Source: Myxococcus stipitatus DSM 14675 (GTDB lineage Bacteria; Myxococcota; Myxococcia; Myxococcales; Myxococcaceae). From it: a DNA stretch of 64,000 nucleotides. Of this stretch, positions 52,926 to 63,378 are shown piece by piece (position 1 is the stretch's first letter; every line of letters begins with the position of its first letter). Location: positions 7,691,501 to 7,755,500 of the forward strand of contig NC_020126.1 in NCBI RefSeq assembly GCF_000331735.1, given 5' to 3'. The notes below the pieces were generated by a model. The model saw only the letters and a list, made by a program, of their open reading frames with translations. It made no database searches and had not been told where the DNA came from. A program made the position numbers and the translations under genes.

Positions 52926-55900
52926 TCAGCGACGGCGGCGCAGCAGCTCCTGCACATCCCCATCGGACAGGTCATCCACGTCCGAGAGGAGGTCATCCAG
53001 GTCCTGGTCCTCGACGACCTCTCGGGCCGGAGCCGCTTCCTGCTTGAGCCCCAGCACCTCCTCGGCCAGGTGGTCCGCGAGCGCGTTGACGGTGGGATTG
53101 TCGAAGGCGACCGTCGCGGGCAACGAGACCCCCAGGCTCCGCTGGAGGACGTTGCGAAGCTCCACGGACATCAGCGAGTCCATGCCCAGGTCGAAGAACC
53201 CCTGGGCCGGGTCCAGCGCATCCGTGGGCGCACGGCCCAGGACGCCGTTCACCAGCGTGCCCACGTGCACGCGCAGCTCCGCTCGGCGCTCCGTCGGAGG
53301 GATGCGCGCCAGCTTCGCCAGGATGTCCTCGCCCGGCGCGGGATTCGCCTGGGTGACGAAGTCCTCGTACAGCGCGGAGCGCCCTCTCCTCCCGAGCACG
53401 GCCCAGTCCACCGGCAGGACTCCGAGCTGACCTCCCAGGCCCAGCGACTGCTCGAAGAGCTGCAGCCCGTCCGCGAGCGGAATCACCCCGAAGCCCAGCT
53501 GCTCCATGCGCCGCTGGAGCTGCGCATCCGAAGCCGCTCCCACCTCCGCCCAGGCGCCCCAGCCGACACTCAGGCCGGGCAGGCCCAGGCCCCGGCGATG
53601 CAGTGCGAGCGAGTCGAGGAACGCGTTGGCGGCGACGTAGTTCGCCTGTCCCGCCGAGCCAATCATCGAGGCCGCCGACGAGAAGAGGACGAAGAAGTCG
53701 AGCGACGTCCCCTGGAAGGCGCGATGCAGGTTCCACCCTCCGGAGACCTTGGCGGCGAACACGCGGGCGAACCGCTCCGGCGTCATCTGCATCAACAGCC
53801 CGTCGTCGATGACACCCGCCGCATGCACCACGCCTCGGATGGGCGGCAGCCGTCCTTCGAGTCCTCCCAGGGCACGCTCGAGCTCGGAGGCCACCGACAC
53901 GTCGCAGGTGAGGGTCTGGACATCCACGCCTCGCTCCGCCATCGCCGCCAGGCGCGCACGGACCTCCGCGCCCGGAGCCCGCCGTCCGAGCAGGACGAGG
54001 TGCCTGGCCCCGCGCTCCACCAACCGCTCCGCCACCGCGAGCCCCAGCCCACCGAGTCCCCCTGTCACGAGGTAGCTCGCGTCCATCCGCAGCGTGGCCT
54101 CTGGCTCGGCGCTCGACACCTCGAGGCGGCGGCTTCGCACCAGTCGCGGAACACGACGGCCGCCATCTCGCAGCGCGACTTCATCGTCCGCGCTTTCGGC
54201 GGACAGCTCGGCCTGGAGCTGATCCACCTCCTGCTCGGGCGCGGCCGGGTCCAGGTCCACGCGGCGGCACTGAAGCTCGGGGTGCTCGCGCGCAATCGCC
54301 TTGCCGAGCCCCCAGAGGACCGCCCCCGCGAGTCCGGCGACGGGCGCCCCCACCGCCGTGGCTTGTGCTCCGCGCGTCACCAGCCAGAGCGATGTCGGCT
54401 TGCCCTTCGGAGCATGCACCAGCGCCTGGGCCCACTCCAGCACCCGCGTGCCGTGGGACAGGGCCCGTCCTGGGACCTCCCGCTCCGTGCCGGTCAGGCT
54501 CGAGAGGTCGATGACGTGCAGCGGCGCGGCCACGTCGCGCGCGGCCAGGAGCGCCTCGATGCGCGGACGGTCATGGCCGCCATCCTTCGCATCGACGGTC
54601 ACCACGTTCCAGCCGCGCCCCTGGAGGCGCTCGGCGAGCCGCGGCCCCACCCCCGACCCATCCGCGAGGAGGAGGCAGTGCGTCGCGGCCTCCACCGGGG
54701 CCTTGGGCACCGGCAGCGCGGGAGCGTCACGCCACTCCAGCTCGTAGAGCCAGCCCTGGAGGCGCTTGCTCCGAGCCCCCAAGAAGCCCTCCCGGCCGAC
54801 CCGCTGGAGCCGCAGCCGCTCCACGACCGCCACGAGCTCCCCGTCCTCGGTGAACAGCTCCAGGTCACACGTGTAGCCCGCGCCCTTCGAGTCCTCGGCG
54901 CGCGTCAGCGTCGCGTGGGCCCAGACCTCGCGGACACCGGCCCGCCGCACGCGGACGCTCCCGACGCCCGCGGGGAGATAGGCGGCGTTCCCCTCCTCCT
55001 CCACGACGACGCCCACCATCTGGAAGCAGGCATCCAGGAGCGCGGGAGCCAGGGCATAGCGCTCCACATCCGCCACGGCCGCACCGGACAGCGAGAGCTG
55101 CCCCAGCACCTCGCGCTCACCGCGCCACAGCCCTCGAATCGCACGGAAGCTGGGGCCATAGGCGAGCCCCGCCCGACCGAGCTTCTCGTAGTACGGCGCC
55201 ACCGGCACATCCGTGCCCAGCGCGGCCCGCAGGCCCGGGAGGTCGACGCGTCGCCCGTCCTCCGCCTTCGTCGCGGAGAGCCTCCCGTGGGCATGCAGGG
55301 TCCACGTCGCCTCGGCCTCGCCTTCTCGTGCCTCCTGGCTGAAGACCTCGAACCGGCCCGCGTGTTCTCCCTCGGGCGTGTAGACCAGTTGGACGCGCCG
55401 CGCGCCTTCGTCGGGGAGGAAGAGCGCCTGCGAGAAGCCCAGCTCGTCGACGACTCCTCCCGCCGCGCCGAAGAGCGCCTTGCCCGCGGCGAGCCCCATC
55501 TCCACGTAGGCCGCTCCCGGCACCACGAGCTGCCCATAGACGGAGTGGTCCGCGAGGAAGGCGGGCGTCGTGGCGCCCAGCGAGGACTCGAACTGTTGCA
55601 CCCGCGCGGGTGAGCTCTGCCGGGTTCCCAGGAGCGGATGACTCCCCGCGCCGCTTCGAGTCCGCACGCCCTGTCGGTCCCACCCCGTGCCAGCCAGCTC
55701 CATCCAGTACCTCTTGCGTTGAAAGGGGTATCCCGGCAGCGCGACCTTGCGACGCTCCCGGCCTTCATCCACTCCGCGCCAATCCACCGCCGCGCCCGCG
55801 CGGTAGAGCGCGGCGAGCCCGTCGAACATCTGCCGCGCGTCCGAGCGCTCCGGCCTCAAGCTGGACCACCAGAGCTTCTCGTCGCCTGCCACACACTCCT

Positions 55901-58433
55901 GGCCCATCGCCGTGAGCGTCGGCTTGGGCCCCACCTCCAGGAACACCTGCACGCCCATCCGGCCCAGCGTCTCGAGGCTGCGAGCGAACCGCACGGGCCC
56001 TCGGAGCTGCTCCACCCAGTACGCGGGCTCCAGCAGCTCCGGGCCCGCCTCCAGGCCGCTCACGTTCGAGATGAGCGGAATGGCTGGAGGCTGGAGACGG
56101 ACCTTCGCCACCTCGCGTGAGAACGCGTCGAGGATGGGGTCCATCAAGGCCGAGTGGAAGGCATGCGACACGCGCAGCAGCGAGCAGCGCTTGTCCCGCC
56201 GGGTCAGCTCGCCCAGGCAGTCACTCACCGCCCCTTCCCGGCCCGAGATGACGACACTGCGCGGACCATTGAGCGCCGCGATGGAGAGCTGCCCTCCGTA
56301 CTGAGGCAGCAGCGCCTCCACCATCGCCGGGTCCGCGGACACGGAGGCCATGGCACCGCCCGGTGGAAGCGACTGCATCAGTCGGCCGCGCGCCGCGATG
56401 AGCTGGAGCCCTTCCTCCAGCGTGAAGACGCCGGCCACACACGCCGCCACCAGCTCCCCCACCGAGTGCCCCATCACGAAGTCCGGGACGATGCCCCACG
56501 ACCCCCACAGCCGCGCCAGCGCCATCTCCAGCGCGAACAACACCGGCTGCGTGAAGCCCGTCGCATCGAGCCGGGCACGGGCCAGGTCATCGGGCGCCTT
56601 CGGATACAGCAGCTCGACCAACGACTGCCCCAGCAAGGGTGTCAGCACCTCGTCACACCGCAGCAGCGTCCGCCGGAAGACGGGCTCGGTGCGGAAGAGC
56701 TCCTCGCCCATCCCCAGCCGCTGCGAGCCCTGTCCGGTGAAGAGGAAGGCGATGCGCGGCGTGCTCGTGACGCGTGGCACCGGCGGGGAGCCGTGCTTCG
56801 CCGCGAAGGTCTGGAGCTGCTCACGCATCGCCTCGCGCGAGTCACCCACCAGGGCCCACCGGTGCTGGAAGTGCGTGCGCCCCGCGTTCGCCGTGAAGCA
56901 GATATCCGCCAGGGGCTCGGTCGACACACCGAGCGCTTCTTCATAGCGCTGCGCCAAGGCCCCCAGCGCCTCCGGGCTCCGAGCGGACAGCGCCAGCAGG
57001 TGGACCGCGCGGGGAAACGCCTCCTCGGCCCTGGGAGGCTCGGGCGGAGCCTCCTCGACGAGGACATGGGCATTCACCCCGCTGAGCCCGAACGCGCTGA
57101 TGCCCGCGACACGCGCCCCGGTCCCCACGGGCCACGGCGTCACCTGCGTGGGAACCCGCAGCCTCAGCCGCGACCAGTCGATGGTCGGGGTGGGCCGGCG
57201 GAAGTGCAGGTGCGGAGGAATCTCTCCCTGCCGCAGCGACAGCGCGACCTTGATGAGCCCCGCCGCGCCCGCCGCGGACTCCAGGTGGCCCAGGTTCGTC
57301 TTCACCGAGCCGACGATGAGCGGCGTCTCCGGACTCCGCCCTTCGCCCAGCACCGCGTCGAGGGCCCGCAGCTCGATGGGGTCCCCCAACGGCGTGCCCG
57401 TCCCATGCGCCTCCACGTAGCGGACCTCCGAAGGCGACAGCCCCGCGGACTTCAGCGCCTTGCGCAGCAGCGTCTCCTGCGCGGGCCCGTGAGGCACCGT
57501 CAGGCCCCCGCTCGGCCCGTCATGGTTCACCGCCGAGCCTCGGATGACGGCGTGAATCCGGTCCTTGTCCCGCAGCGCGTCCGAGAGCCGCTTGAGCACC
57601 AGGACGCCGCAGCCCTCGCCTCGTCCATACCCGTTGGCCGACGCATCGAAGGTCTTCGAGCGCCCATCCGGCGCCAGCGCCCGCATCTTGCTCAGGACGA
57701 TGTTGTTGTCCGGGTGGAGGATGAGGTTCACCCCTCCCGCCAGCGCCAGCGAACACTCGCCCTGGCGCAGGGCCTGACAGGCGAGGTGCGCGGCGACGAG
57801 CGAGGACGAGCACGCCGTCGCGACGACCATCGACGGCCCGTGCAGTCCCAGCACGTACGAGACCCGTCCCGCCGAGAAGCTCAGCTCGTTCCCGGTCCCC
57901 ATGTAGGGCAGGTCGCGCGTCGGCAGCGCGTTGAAGGGGACACGCCCGTAGTCGCTGCTGAGGAAACCGACGTAGACGCCCGTGTCGCTGCCCGCCAGCG
58001 AGCCCGGGGCGATGCCCGCGTCCTCCAGCGCCTCCCAGGAGACCTCCAGCATCAACCGCTGCTGGGGGTCCACGTAGTTCGCCTCGCGCGGCGACAGGCC
58101 GAAGAACTCGCAGTCGAACGCGGCGATGGGCTGCGCGAGGAAGCCGCCCTCGCGGACGGTCATCTTCCACGCGGCCTCGGGGTCCTCGGCGTAGTAGCCC
58201 TCCGCGTCCCAGCGGTCCGAGGGCACGGGAATCACGGCATCGCCCCCCGCGCGCAGCAGCTCCCAGTACCGCGCCGGAGAGTCCGCGCCGCCGGGGAAGC
58301 GGCAGCCCATGCCCACGATGGCGATGGGCTCGGTGCGCGCGTGCTCCAGGCCATCCACGCGGGCCCGGAGTGTCTTGATGGCCAGGGCCGCCCGCTGAAG
58401 CGGCGTCAGCTCCTCCGTCGAGTCATGGGACAT
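52926..58433 (-). CDS. Type I polyketide synthase module KS-AT-DH-KR-ACP
   Basis: The 1835-aa product contains in order: docking helix (1-33), KS (Cys208 in [22 protein letters not shown]), AT (Ser657 in GHSVGE; HAFHS near 756, indicating malonyl-CoA), DH (His963 in [11 protein letters not shown], Asp1134 in LLDACFQ), KR (GGLGGLG near 1455, IDDG marking a B-type KR, catalytic Tyr1599 in QANYVAAN) and ACP (Ser1753 in [11 protein letters not shown]). A C-terminal acidic docking tail ([21 protein letters not shown]) follows. All catalytic residues are present, so the module should add one C2 unit and yield an enoyl thioester. Gap to the next gene is 20 bp. Confidence 0.93.
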   Translation of the reverse strand: MSHDSTEELTPLQRAALAIKTLRARVDGLEHARTEPIAIVGMGCRFPGGADSPARYWELLRAGGDAVIPVPSDRWDAEGYYAEDPEAAWKMTVREGGFLAQPIAAFDCEFFGLSPREANYVDPQQRLMLEVSWEALEDAGIAPGSLAGSDTGVYVGFLSSDYGRVPFNALPTRDLPYMGTGNELSFSAGRVSYVLGLHGPSMVVATACSSSLVAAHLACQALRQGECSLALAGGVNLILHPDNNIVLSKMRALAPDGRSKTFDASANGYGRGEGCGVLVLKRLSDALRDKDRIHAVIRGSAVNHDGPSGGLTVPHGPAQETLLRKALKSAGLSPSEVRYVEAHGTGTPLGDPIELRALDAVLGEGRSPETPLIVGSVKTNLGHLESAAGAAGLIKVALSLRQGEIPPHLHFRRPTPTIDWSRLRLRVPTQVTPWPVGTGARVAGISAFGLSGVNAHVLVEEAPPEPPRAEEAFPRAVHLLALSARSPEALGALAQRYEEALGVSTEPLADICFTANAGRTHFQHRWALVGDSREAMREQLQTFAAKHGSPPVPRVTSTPRIAFLFTGQGSQRLGMGEELFRTEPVFRRTLLRCDEVLTPLLGQSLVELLYPKAPDDLARARLDATGFTQPVLFALEMALARLWGSWGIVPDFVMGHSVGELVAACVAGVFTLEEGLQLIAARGRLMQSLPPGGAMASVSADPAMVEALLPQYGGQLSIAALNGPRSVVISGREGAVSDCLGELTRRDKRCSLLRVSHAFHSALMDPILDAFSREVAKVRLQPPAIPLISNVSGLEAGPELLEPAYWVEQLRGPVRFARSLETLGRMGVQVFLEVGPKPTLTAMGQECVAGDEKLWWSSLRPERSDARQMFDGLAALYRAGAAVDWRGVDEGRERRKVALPGYPFQRKRYWMELAGTGWDRQGVRTRSGAGSHPLLGTRQSSPARVQQFESSLGATTPAFLADHSVYGQLVVPGAAYVEMGLAAGKALFGAAGGVVDELGFSQALFLPDEGARRVQLVYTPEGEHAGRFEVFSQEAREGEAEATWTLHAHGRLSATKAEDGRRVDLPGLRAALGTDVPVAPYYEKLGRAGLAYGPSFRAIRGLWRGEREVLGQLSLSGAAVADVERYALAPALLDACFQMVGVVVEEEGNAAYLPAGVGSVRVRRAGVREVWAHATLTRAEDSKGAGYTCDLELFTEDGELVAVVERLRLQRVGREGFLGARSKRLQGWLYELEWRDAPALPVPKAPVEAATHCLLLADGSGVGPRLAERLQGRGWNVVTVDAKDGGHDRPRIEALLAARDVAAPLHVIDLSSLTGTEREVPGRALSHGTRVLEWAQALVHAPKGKPTSLWLVTRGAQATAVGAPVAGLAGAVLWGLGKAIAREHPELQCRRVDLDPAAPEQEVDQLQAELSAESADDEVALRDGGRRVPRLVRSRRLEVSSAEPEATLRMDASYLVTGGLGGLGLAVAERLVERGARHLVLLGRRAPGAEVRARLAAMAERGVDVQTLTCDVSVASELERALGGLEGRLPPIRGVVHAAGVIDDGLLMQMTPERFARVFAAKVSGGWNLHRAFQGTSLDFFVLFSSAASMIGSAGQANYVAANAFLDSLALHRRGLGLPGLSVGWGAWAEVGAASDAQLQRRMEQLGFGVIPLADGLQLFEQSLGLGGQLGVLPVDWAVLGRRGRSALYEDFVTQANPAPGEDILAKLARIPPTERRAELRVHVGTLVNGVLGRAPTDALDPAQGFFDLGMDSLMSVELRNVLQRSLGVSLPATVAFDNPTVNALADHLAEEVLGLKQEAAPAREVVEDQDLDDLLSDVDDLSDGDVQELLRRRR

Positions 58434-58442
58434 CGCGTCCTC

Positions 58443-60467
58443 CTAGCGAGAGGAAGCAACGGCCCGCGCGGGGCCCGGCGTCGTGGCGGGCGTCGCACCG
58501 AAGCGTGCCCAGTCGAGCTTCCCGAGCTGCGCCGCCATCTTCAGGTCGATGATGCGCTGGCGCTCCATCCGGTCCAGCACGAGGCTCAGGTGGCGTGCCC
58601 CCTCGCGGATGACCCACCGTCGCTCCAGGAAGCGCTCGAGCATCGCGTCGAAGTCCGCCTCTGGAAGCGGCGGGCCCTCTCGTCCCTCGTTCACCTTCGT
58701 GAGCACGGCCCGAGGACTCTGGATGGAGTCCAGGGCCTTCAACGCCAGGAGTTCGTCCGCCGTGAGCACCGTCTCGCGCGACTCGCCCCCTCGCGTGTCC
58801 AGCACGGAGGAGGTCCCCGCTCGCGTCTTCACTTCGAGCGTCACGCCCCGGCTGAAGCCATCGCGCCACTCCTCGGTCCGCTTCAGCGTGTCCTGGAGAT
58901 AGACCGTCGGGTCGATGTCCCCCTCCAGGTCGTAGTCGAAGTAGTACGCGATGCGCCGGCGCTCCTCGGCGGGCAGCGCGGCGTAGACATAGTCATACGC
59001 CCACTTCTGGCGCACGTTCTTGAGCTGGTACTTCTCCGGCGTCTTCCAATACGGCGCGAACCGGTCCATGCGGATGCGCCCGCAGCCTCCGGGAGGAGGC
59101 AGGTGCACCAGCGCGGGAATCAACGCGGCCATCTCCGCGTACTCCTCGGGAGTCTCCCCCGGGAAGCCGAAGAGGATGTTCCAGTTCACGTTGATGTCGA
59201 ACTCCTCGCACCACTTGATGAGCTGGATGTTCTGGAGGCGCGTGGTGCCCTTGTCCATCAGCTCCAGGATGGGCGTGCTGAGGCTCTCGATGCCGGGCTG
59301 CAGCTCGGTGACGCCGCCCGCGACCATGAGCTCGAGCTGCTCCTTCCGGAGGTTGCTCTTCGTCTCATAGAACATCGTGATTTCGTCCCCCTGCTCGATG
59401 AGCGCGGGGAACACGGACTTGATGTACTTCAGGTCCAGGATGTTGTCGGCCATCATGAAGAAGTTGAAGCCGTAGCGCCCCGCCAGCGAGCGCAGCTCCT
59501 GGACGAAGCGGCCCGCGTCCTTGCTCCGGTACGCCATGCCGGAGCCGTTGAGGCCACAGAAGGTGCAGTGCGCCTTGGCGCCCCACCAGCAGCCGCGAGA
59601 CGACTCGGCCGTCAGGTTGGCGCGCTTGGCCATGGGCATGTCCTTGATGGCCGCGAAGTAGTGGTCGAAGTCGGGCATGGGCAGCGAGTCCATGTCCTCG
59701 ATCTGCGGCGCGGCCACGTAGCGCGGCTGAGGGCGCCCCCCCTTCCCTCCCAGCACGCCCTGGACCAGGTCCAGGATGACGCCCTCGCCTTCACCGGAGA
59801 CCACGTGGTCCATGAAGGGGAAGTTGTCGGAGAGCGCCTTGCCCATGTCGCCCTCGCAGTTGGCGCCGCCCATGATGAGCGTCAGCTCCTCGCGCGGGAC
59901 CAGCCGGCGCAGCTCCTTCGCCAGCGCGAGCGAGGCGACGCTCTGCTGGAACGTGGACGTGAAGCCGACGACGCGCGGCTTGCCCTTGAGTATCTCCTGG
60001 GCCCACTGTCTGACGATGCGGGGGCTGTCCTCGCGCAGGGCCCGAATCAGCTCGCGCGCGCGGCCCCAGTGCAGCGCCTGCTCGCGCCGGGCGCCTCCGG
60101 GGGTGGCTCCCGACGTGTGCTGCTTCACCTCCAGCAGCGGCGTGAGGCGGTCCGCGTACTCCTCCCAGTTGGAGGCCGCGTCGCCCCACAGCGCGGGAGC
60201 GAAGACCATCTCCCCCAGGAGCAGGTCCGGAGAGGCGGGGAGGAAGGCCATCTCACCGGCGAGGATCTCCGGGGGCGTGGCGTAGGAGAGGTAGTAGTAG
60301 AGCTCCCAGCCGATCTGCCGCATGAACTGGACGTTGAGATAGCTGACGTCCGCGGAGATGCCGCTGCGCCCCAGCACGCCAATCAGCGTGCTCACCCCCA
60401 ACGCGGGCTGATGCTCCGGGAGAAATGGCGCGACGACGAAGCGGACCTGAACGGAATCACCAGACAC
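58443..60467 (-). CDS. B12-binding radical SAM protein, RiPP C-methyltransferase-like
   Basis: The 674-aa product has an N-terminal cobalamin-binding Rossmann domain (about residues 140-250: VVGFTSTFQQSVASLAL, LIMGGANCEGDMGKAL, VSGEGEG) and a radical SAM domain with the cluster motif C293-x7-C301-x2-C304 in RGCWWGAKAHCTFCGLNG, followed by the MMADNILDLKY and GIESLSTPILELMDKG segments. The combination and the CTFCGLNG form match the family named RiPP maturation radical SAM C-methyltransferase. No RiPP precursor is seen in the operon. It sits between two PKS genes (9 and 21 bp gaps), so methylation or another radical step on a carrier-bound polyketide is likely. Confidence 0.82.
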   Translation of the reverse strand: MSGDSVQVRFVVAPFLPEHQPALGVSTLIGVLGRSGISADVSYLNVQFMRQIGWELYYYLSYATPPEILAGEMAFLPASPDLLLGEMVFAPALWGDAASNWEEYADRLTPLLEVKQHTSGATPGGARREQALHWGRARELIRALREDSPRIVRQWAQEILKGKPRVVGFTSTFQQSVASLALAKELRRLVPREELTLIMGGANCEGDMGKALSDNFPFMDHVVSGEGEGVILDLVQGVLGGKGGRPQPRYVAAPQIEDMDSLPMPDFDHYFAAIKDMPMAKRANLTAESSRGCWWGAKAHCTFCGLNGSGMAYRSKDAGRFVQELRSLAGRYGFNFFMMADNILDLKYIKSVFPALIEQGDEITMFYETKSNLRKEQLELMVAGGVTELQPGIESLSTPILELMDKGTTRLQNIQLIKWCEEFDINVNWNILFGFPGETPEEYAEMAALIPALVHLPPPGGCGRIRMDRFAPYWKTPEKYQLKNVRQKWAYDYVYAALPAEERRRIAYYFDYDLEGDIDPTVYLQDTLKRTEEWRDGFSRGVTLEVKTRAGTSSVLDTRGGESRETVLTADELLALKALDSIQSPRAVLTKVNEGREGPPLPEADFDAMLERFLERRWVIREGARHLSLVLDRMERQRIIDLKMAAQLGKLDWARFGATPATTPGPARAVASSR

Positions 60468-60488
60468 GTTCCACCCCTTTTGCGAGAC

Positions 60489-63284
60489 TCAACGCAACGC
60501 TTCGTAGAGAGACCCCGACAGCTCGCCGATGCTCTTGCCGCCCAGCAGCTCCTGGAGCGGGAACTCCACCCGGAGCTGCGCGTGCAGCAGCTTCTTGAGC
60601 TCCACGCCCATCAAGGAATCGAGCCCGAGCTCATGCAGCGTCTGCTCCGGCTCCGGCCATTGAGAGGCATTCAGCTCCAGGACCTTCGCCACCTGCTCGC
60701 GGAACCACTCGAGCACCGCGCCGCGGCCCTCCTCCACGGAGCCTCCGCGCACGCGCCGCAGCAGCTCGCGACGAAGCTCCGCGCGAGCCGGACGGGCGTC
60801 TCCACCGAAGTCGGCGAACAGCGGCGGCGGTCCATCCCCGGGCAGCCCTCCGAGGAAGGTCGGCCAGTGGATGGGCATCACGCCCACGGATGCGGGCACG
60901 GGACCGAACACCTGCTCCAGGACCGAGAACGCCTCCGCCGCGGGCACCATGCCCACGCCTCGCTTGCGCATGCGCGCGTCCAGCGCCTCGGAGGCTTCGT
61001 CACCGGGCTGCGCCCAGGCGCCCCAGCTCGAGCTCTGGCCGGGGAGCCCCAAGGACCGCCGGTACTCGGCGAGCCCATCCAGGAAGGACGTGGCGGACAG
61101 GTGGCTGGCCTGCCCCGACCCGCCCATCAGCGACGTGGACGAGGACACCATGTGGAAGAAGTCCAGCGGCGTGCCCTCCAGCCACCGGTGCAGGTTCCAG
61201 GCGCCCGCCACCTTCGCGGTGAACACCCGGCCCAGGCGCTCGCGCGTCTGGTGCAGGAGGATGCCGTCGTCCACCTCCGTCATCGCGTGGACGATGCCTC
61301 GCAAGGGAGGCATGCGCTTGGAGATGCCCGCCATCACGAAGTCGAGGTCCGAGTCCACGGACACCCCCGCGAGCGAGATGATGGCCGCGCCCTGCGCCCG
61401 CATCTCACGCACCTCCTCGGTGGACACGTCGCTGGCCCGCTTGCGCCCCAGGAGCACCAGGTTGCGCGCCCCGCGCCGCACCATCCACCGCGCCACCTGG
61501 AGCCCCAGGCCGCCCAGTCCCCCTGTCACCAGGTAGGTCGCATCCGCGCGGAACTGGAGCCGCCCCGCGCCCTCCCAGTCCCATTGCCGGTGACGGGCCA
61601 GCCGCAGCACCCGGCGCGCCCCTTCGTGCAGCAGCACCTGGTCCTCGCCATCGCGCGAGCGCAGCTCCGTCCACAGCGCCCGGGCGCTCTCCTCCACGTC
61701 GCGCCCAGGGTCCACGTCCACCCGACGGCAGTCGAGCTCGGGATGTTCGTAGGCGATGGCCTTCCCCAGGCCCCAGAGCGAAGCGCCCGCCAGGCCCGGG
61801 ACACCGCCCGCGTCGTCCGCGCGCTGTGCGCCCCGCGTCACGAGCCAGAGGGAAGGCGACGCGGGATGGCTCGCGCCCGCCTTGAGCAAGGCCTGCGTGA
61901 GGTACAGCAGGCCGCCGCACACATCGAGCGTCTCGTCCTGGAGCTGGGAGACGGTGAGCCCCTCGGGCTTCGGCCCATCGAGGCTCCACAGGTAGACGAC
62001 GCGCGAGGGAACCGTGCCCTCCGAGGCCAGCGCCTCCGTCAGCCGGAGGAAGTCCTCGGGGTTCCGGATGGGCACCTCGTAGCTGCCGTCATCGTGGCGC
62101 CGGAACACCTCGCCCCGGTGGACGAAGGTGCAGCGCGCCCCCGTGCCCGACATGCTCCGCGCGAGCGCCGCCCCCAGCCCGCCTCGGTCGGAGAAGACGA
62201 GGCAGTGCGCCGTGTCGCGCTCCGACTCGGCGGGGAGCGCGCTCGCGACGCGTCGCCACCGGGGCGCGTACAGCCACGCGTGCGGAAGGTCGGCGTAGCG
62301 GCGTGTCCGCATCAACTGCTCGCGGTTCATCGCCTCCAGCCGCTCTGGAGCCAGCTCGCCTCGCTTCTCCGCGGTCAGCAGCACGTAGGCCGCCGCGCCG
62401 CCTCGGAGCAGTCCTCCGAGCACCTCGTGCGAGCGCGCCGCCTCCGCGCGGACGTCCTCCGCGCCCCAGCCCAGCTGGGACAGACGCGCGTCCAGCGCGG
62501 GCTCGTGGAGGAAGTTCCCCATCTCGCTCGCCGCGTCCACGCAGTCCGTGGCGAGGAAGCCATTCGAGGTGAGCCAGCCGACCAGCTCGTCCAGGAGCGG
62601 CAACGCCAGCGGCTCGACATGGGGCAGCGACAGGGCCGTCTTCAGGAACACATCCCCGAGGACCAGCCGGCCTCCCTCGCGGACCTTCCTTCCCAGCGCG
62701 GCGAAGAGGGGCGCCCGCTCGTCCGGATGGCGCAGGACCTCCCACCCGAAGGCGACGTCGAAGCCCGTCTCCAGCCCGTCCGCGTCCAGTCCGCCCGACA
62801 CGACCTGGATGCGTCCCTCCAGCGAATGGGCCCGCACCCTCGCGCGCGCGGCCTCCGCCTCCTGGGGCGAGGACGCATGCCCGATGACGCGGAACGTCCC
62901 GGGCCGCCGGGCCAGCGACACCCACTCGCGGCCGTCATCGCCTCCGAAGCCGAGGACTCGCTCACAGGTGGTGAGGTCCACGGCCCTGAACAGCGCCCCG
63001 CGCAGGTCGCGGTGTGCATCCGCGAGGAGCCGCGCCTGTTCTTCCGTGCCAGCGCCTTGCGCGGCCTGCACCCAGGAGAACGACGCGGAGACCTCCGGCA
63101 GTGGCGCGAGGGACCGGAAGTCCTCCGTGCCCTCCGGGAACACCGCGCTCAAGGGAGGGCGCGCGCGCGCCGCACGAGGCGCCGGAGCCTGTCCCTTCAG
63201 CGCCAACTCCAGCAGCGCCCGTCGCTCGGGCGAAAGCGCGGCGAGCCGCTCCGCGAGGCTGCGCCCCTGTCCCTGTTGTTCCAT
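60489..63284 (-). CDS. Type I polyketide synthase fragment MT-KR0-ACP
   Basis: ATG 63284 follows a strong AGGAGG and gives 931 aa; the longer frame before it is Arg/Pro-rich noise. Order: docking-type start (SLAERLAALSPERRALLELAL), methyltransferase-like domain (about 70-320; SAM loop VLGFGGDDG at 110-118, GGRLVLGD near 205), KR (GGLGGLG near 585) and ACP (Ser890 in LGLDSLMG). The KR keeps Ser and Lys but its Tyr is His728 (QASHLSAT instead of QANYVAAN) and the following Asn is Thr732, so it is probably inactive. There is no KS or AT, so the protein needs a partner. Confidence 0.88.
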   Translation of the reverse strand: MEQQGQGRSLAERLAALSPERRALLELALKGQAPAPRAARARPPLSAVFPEGTEDFRSLAPLPEVSASFSWVQAAQGAGTEEQARLLADAHRDLRGALFRAVDLTTCERVLGFGGDDGREWVSLARRPGTFRVIGHASSPQEAEAARARVRAHSLEGRIQVVSGGLDADGLETGFDVAFGWEVLRHPDERAPLFAALGRKVREGGRLVLGDVFLKTALSLPHVEPLALPLLDELVGWLTSNGFLATDCVDAASEMGNFLHEPALDARLSQLGWGAEDVRAEAARSHEVLGGLLRGGAAAYVLLTAEKRGELAPERLEAMNREQLMRTRRYADLPHAWLYAPRWRRVASALPAESERDTAHCLVFSDRGGLGAALARSMSGTGARCTFVHRGEVFRRHDDGSYEVPIRNPEDFLRLTEALASEGTVPSRVVYLWSLDGPKPEGLTVSQLQDETLDVCGGLLYLTQALLKAGASHPASPSLWLVTRGAQRADDAGGVPGLAGASLWGLGKAIAYEHPELDCRRVDVDPGRDVEESARALWTELRSRDGEDQVLLHEGARRVLRLARHRQWDWEGAGRLQFRADATYLVTGGLGGLGLQVARWMVRRGARNLVLLGRKRASDVSTEEVREMRAQGAAIISLAGVSVDSDLDFVMAGISKRMPPLRGIVHAMTEVDDGILLHQTRERLGRVFTAKVAGAWNLHRWLEGTPLDFFHMVSSSTSLMGGSGQASHLSATSFLDGLAEYRRSLGLPGQSSSWGAWAQPGDEASEALDARMRKRGVGMVPAAEAFSVLEQVFGPVPASVGVMPIHWPTFLGGLPGDGPPPLFADFGGDARPARAELRRELLRRVRGGSVEEGRGAVLEWFREQVAKVLELNASQWPEPEQTLHELGLDSLMGVELKKLLHAQLRVEFPLQELLGGKSIGELSGSLYEALR

Positions 63285-63378
63285 GCGACCGCCTCCTGGA
63301 CGACACCTCTCCCGCGGCGGGCAGCGCCCACCGACGTGGCGAGGAGAACCGTGGATGCACAGCGCGAATGAAGCGGCG

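Noticed and set aside
58443-60467. A RiPP precursor gene beside the radical SAM gene
   Set aside because: Gaps on both sides are 9 and 21 bp and the flanking genes are PKS; no short peptide gene fits in the operon.
56154-63371. A 2405-codon plus-strand open frame opposite the polyketide genes
   Set aside because: It mirrors real genes on the other strand, is extremely Arg/Gly/Pro-rich, shows no domain, and crosses several gene borders. Long antisense open frames are expected at this base composition.
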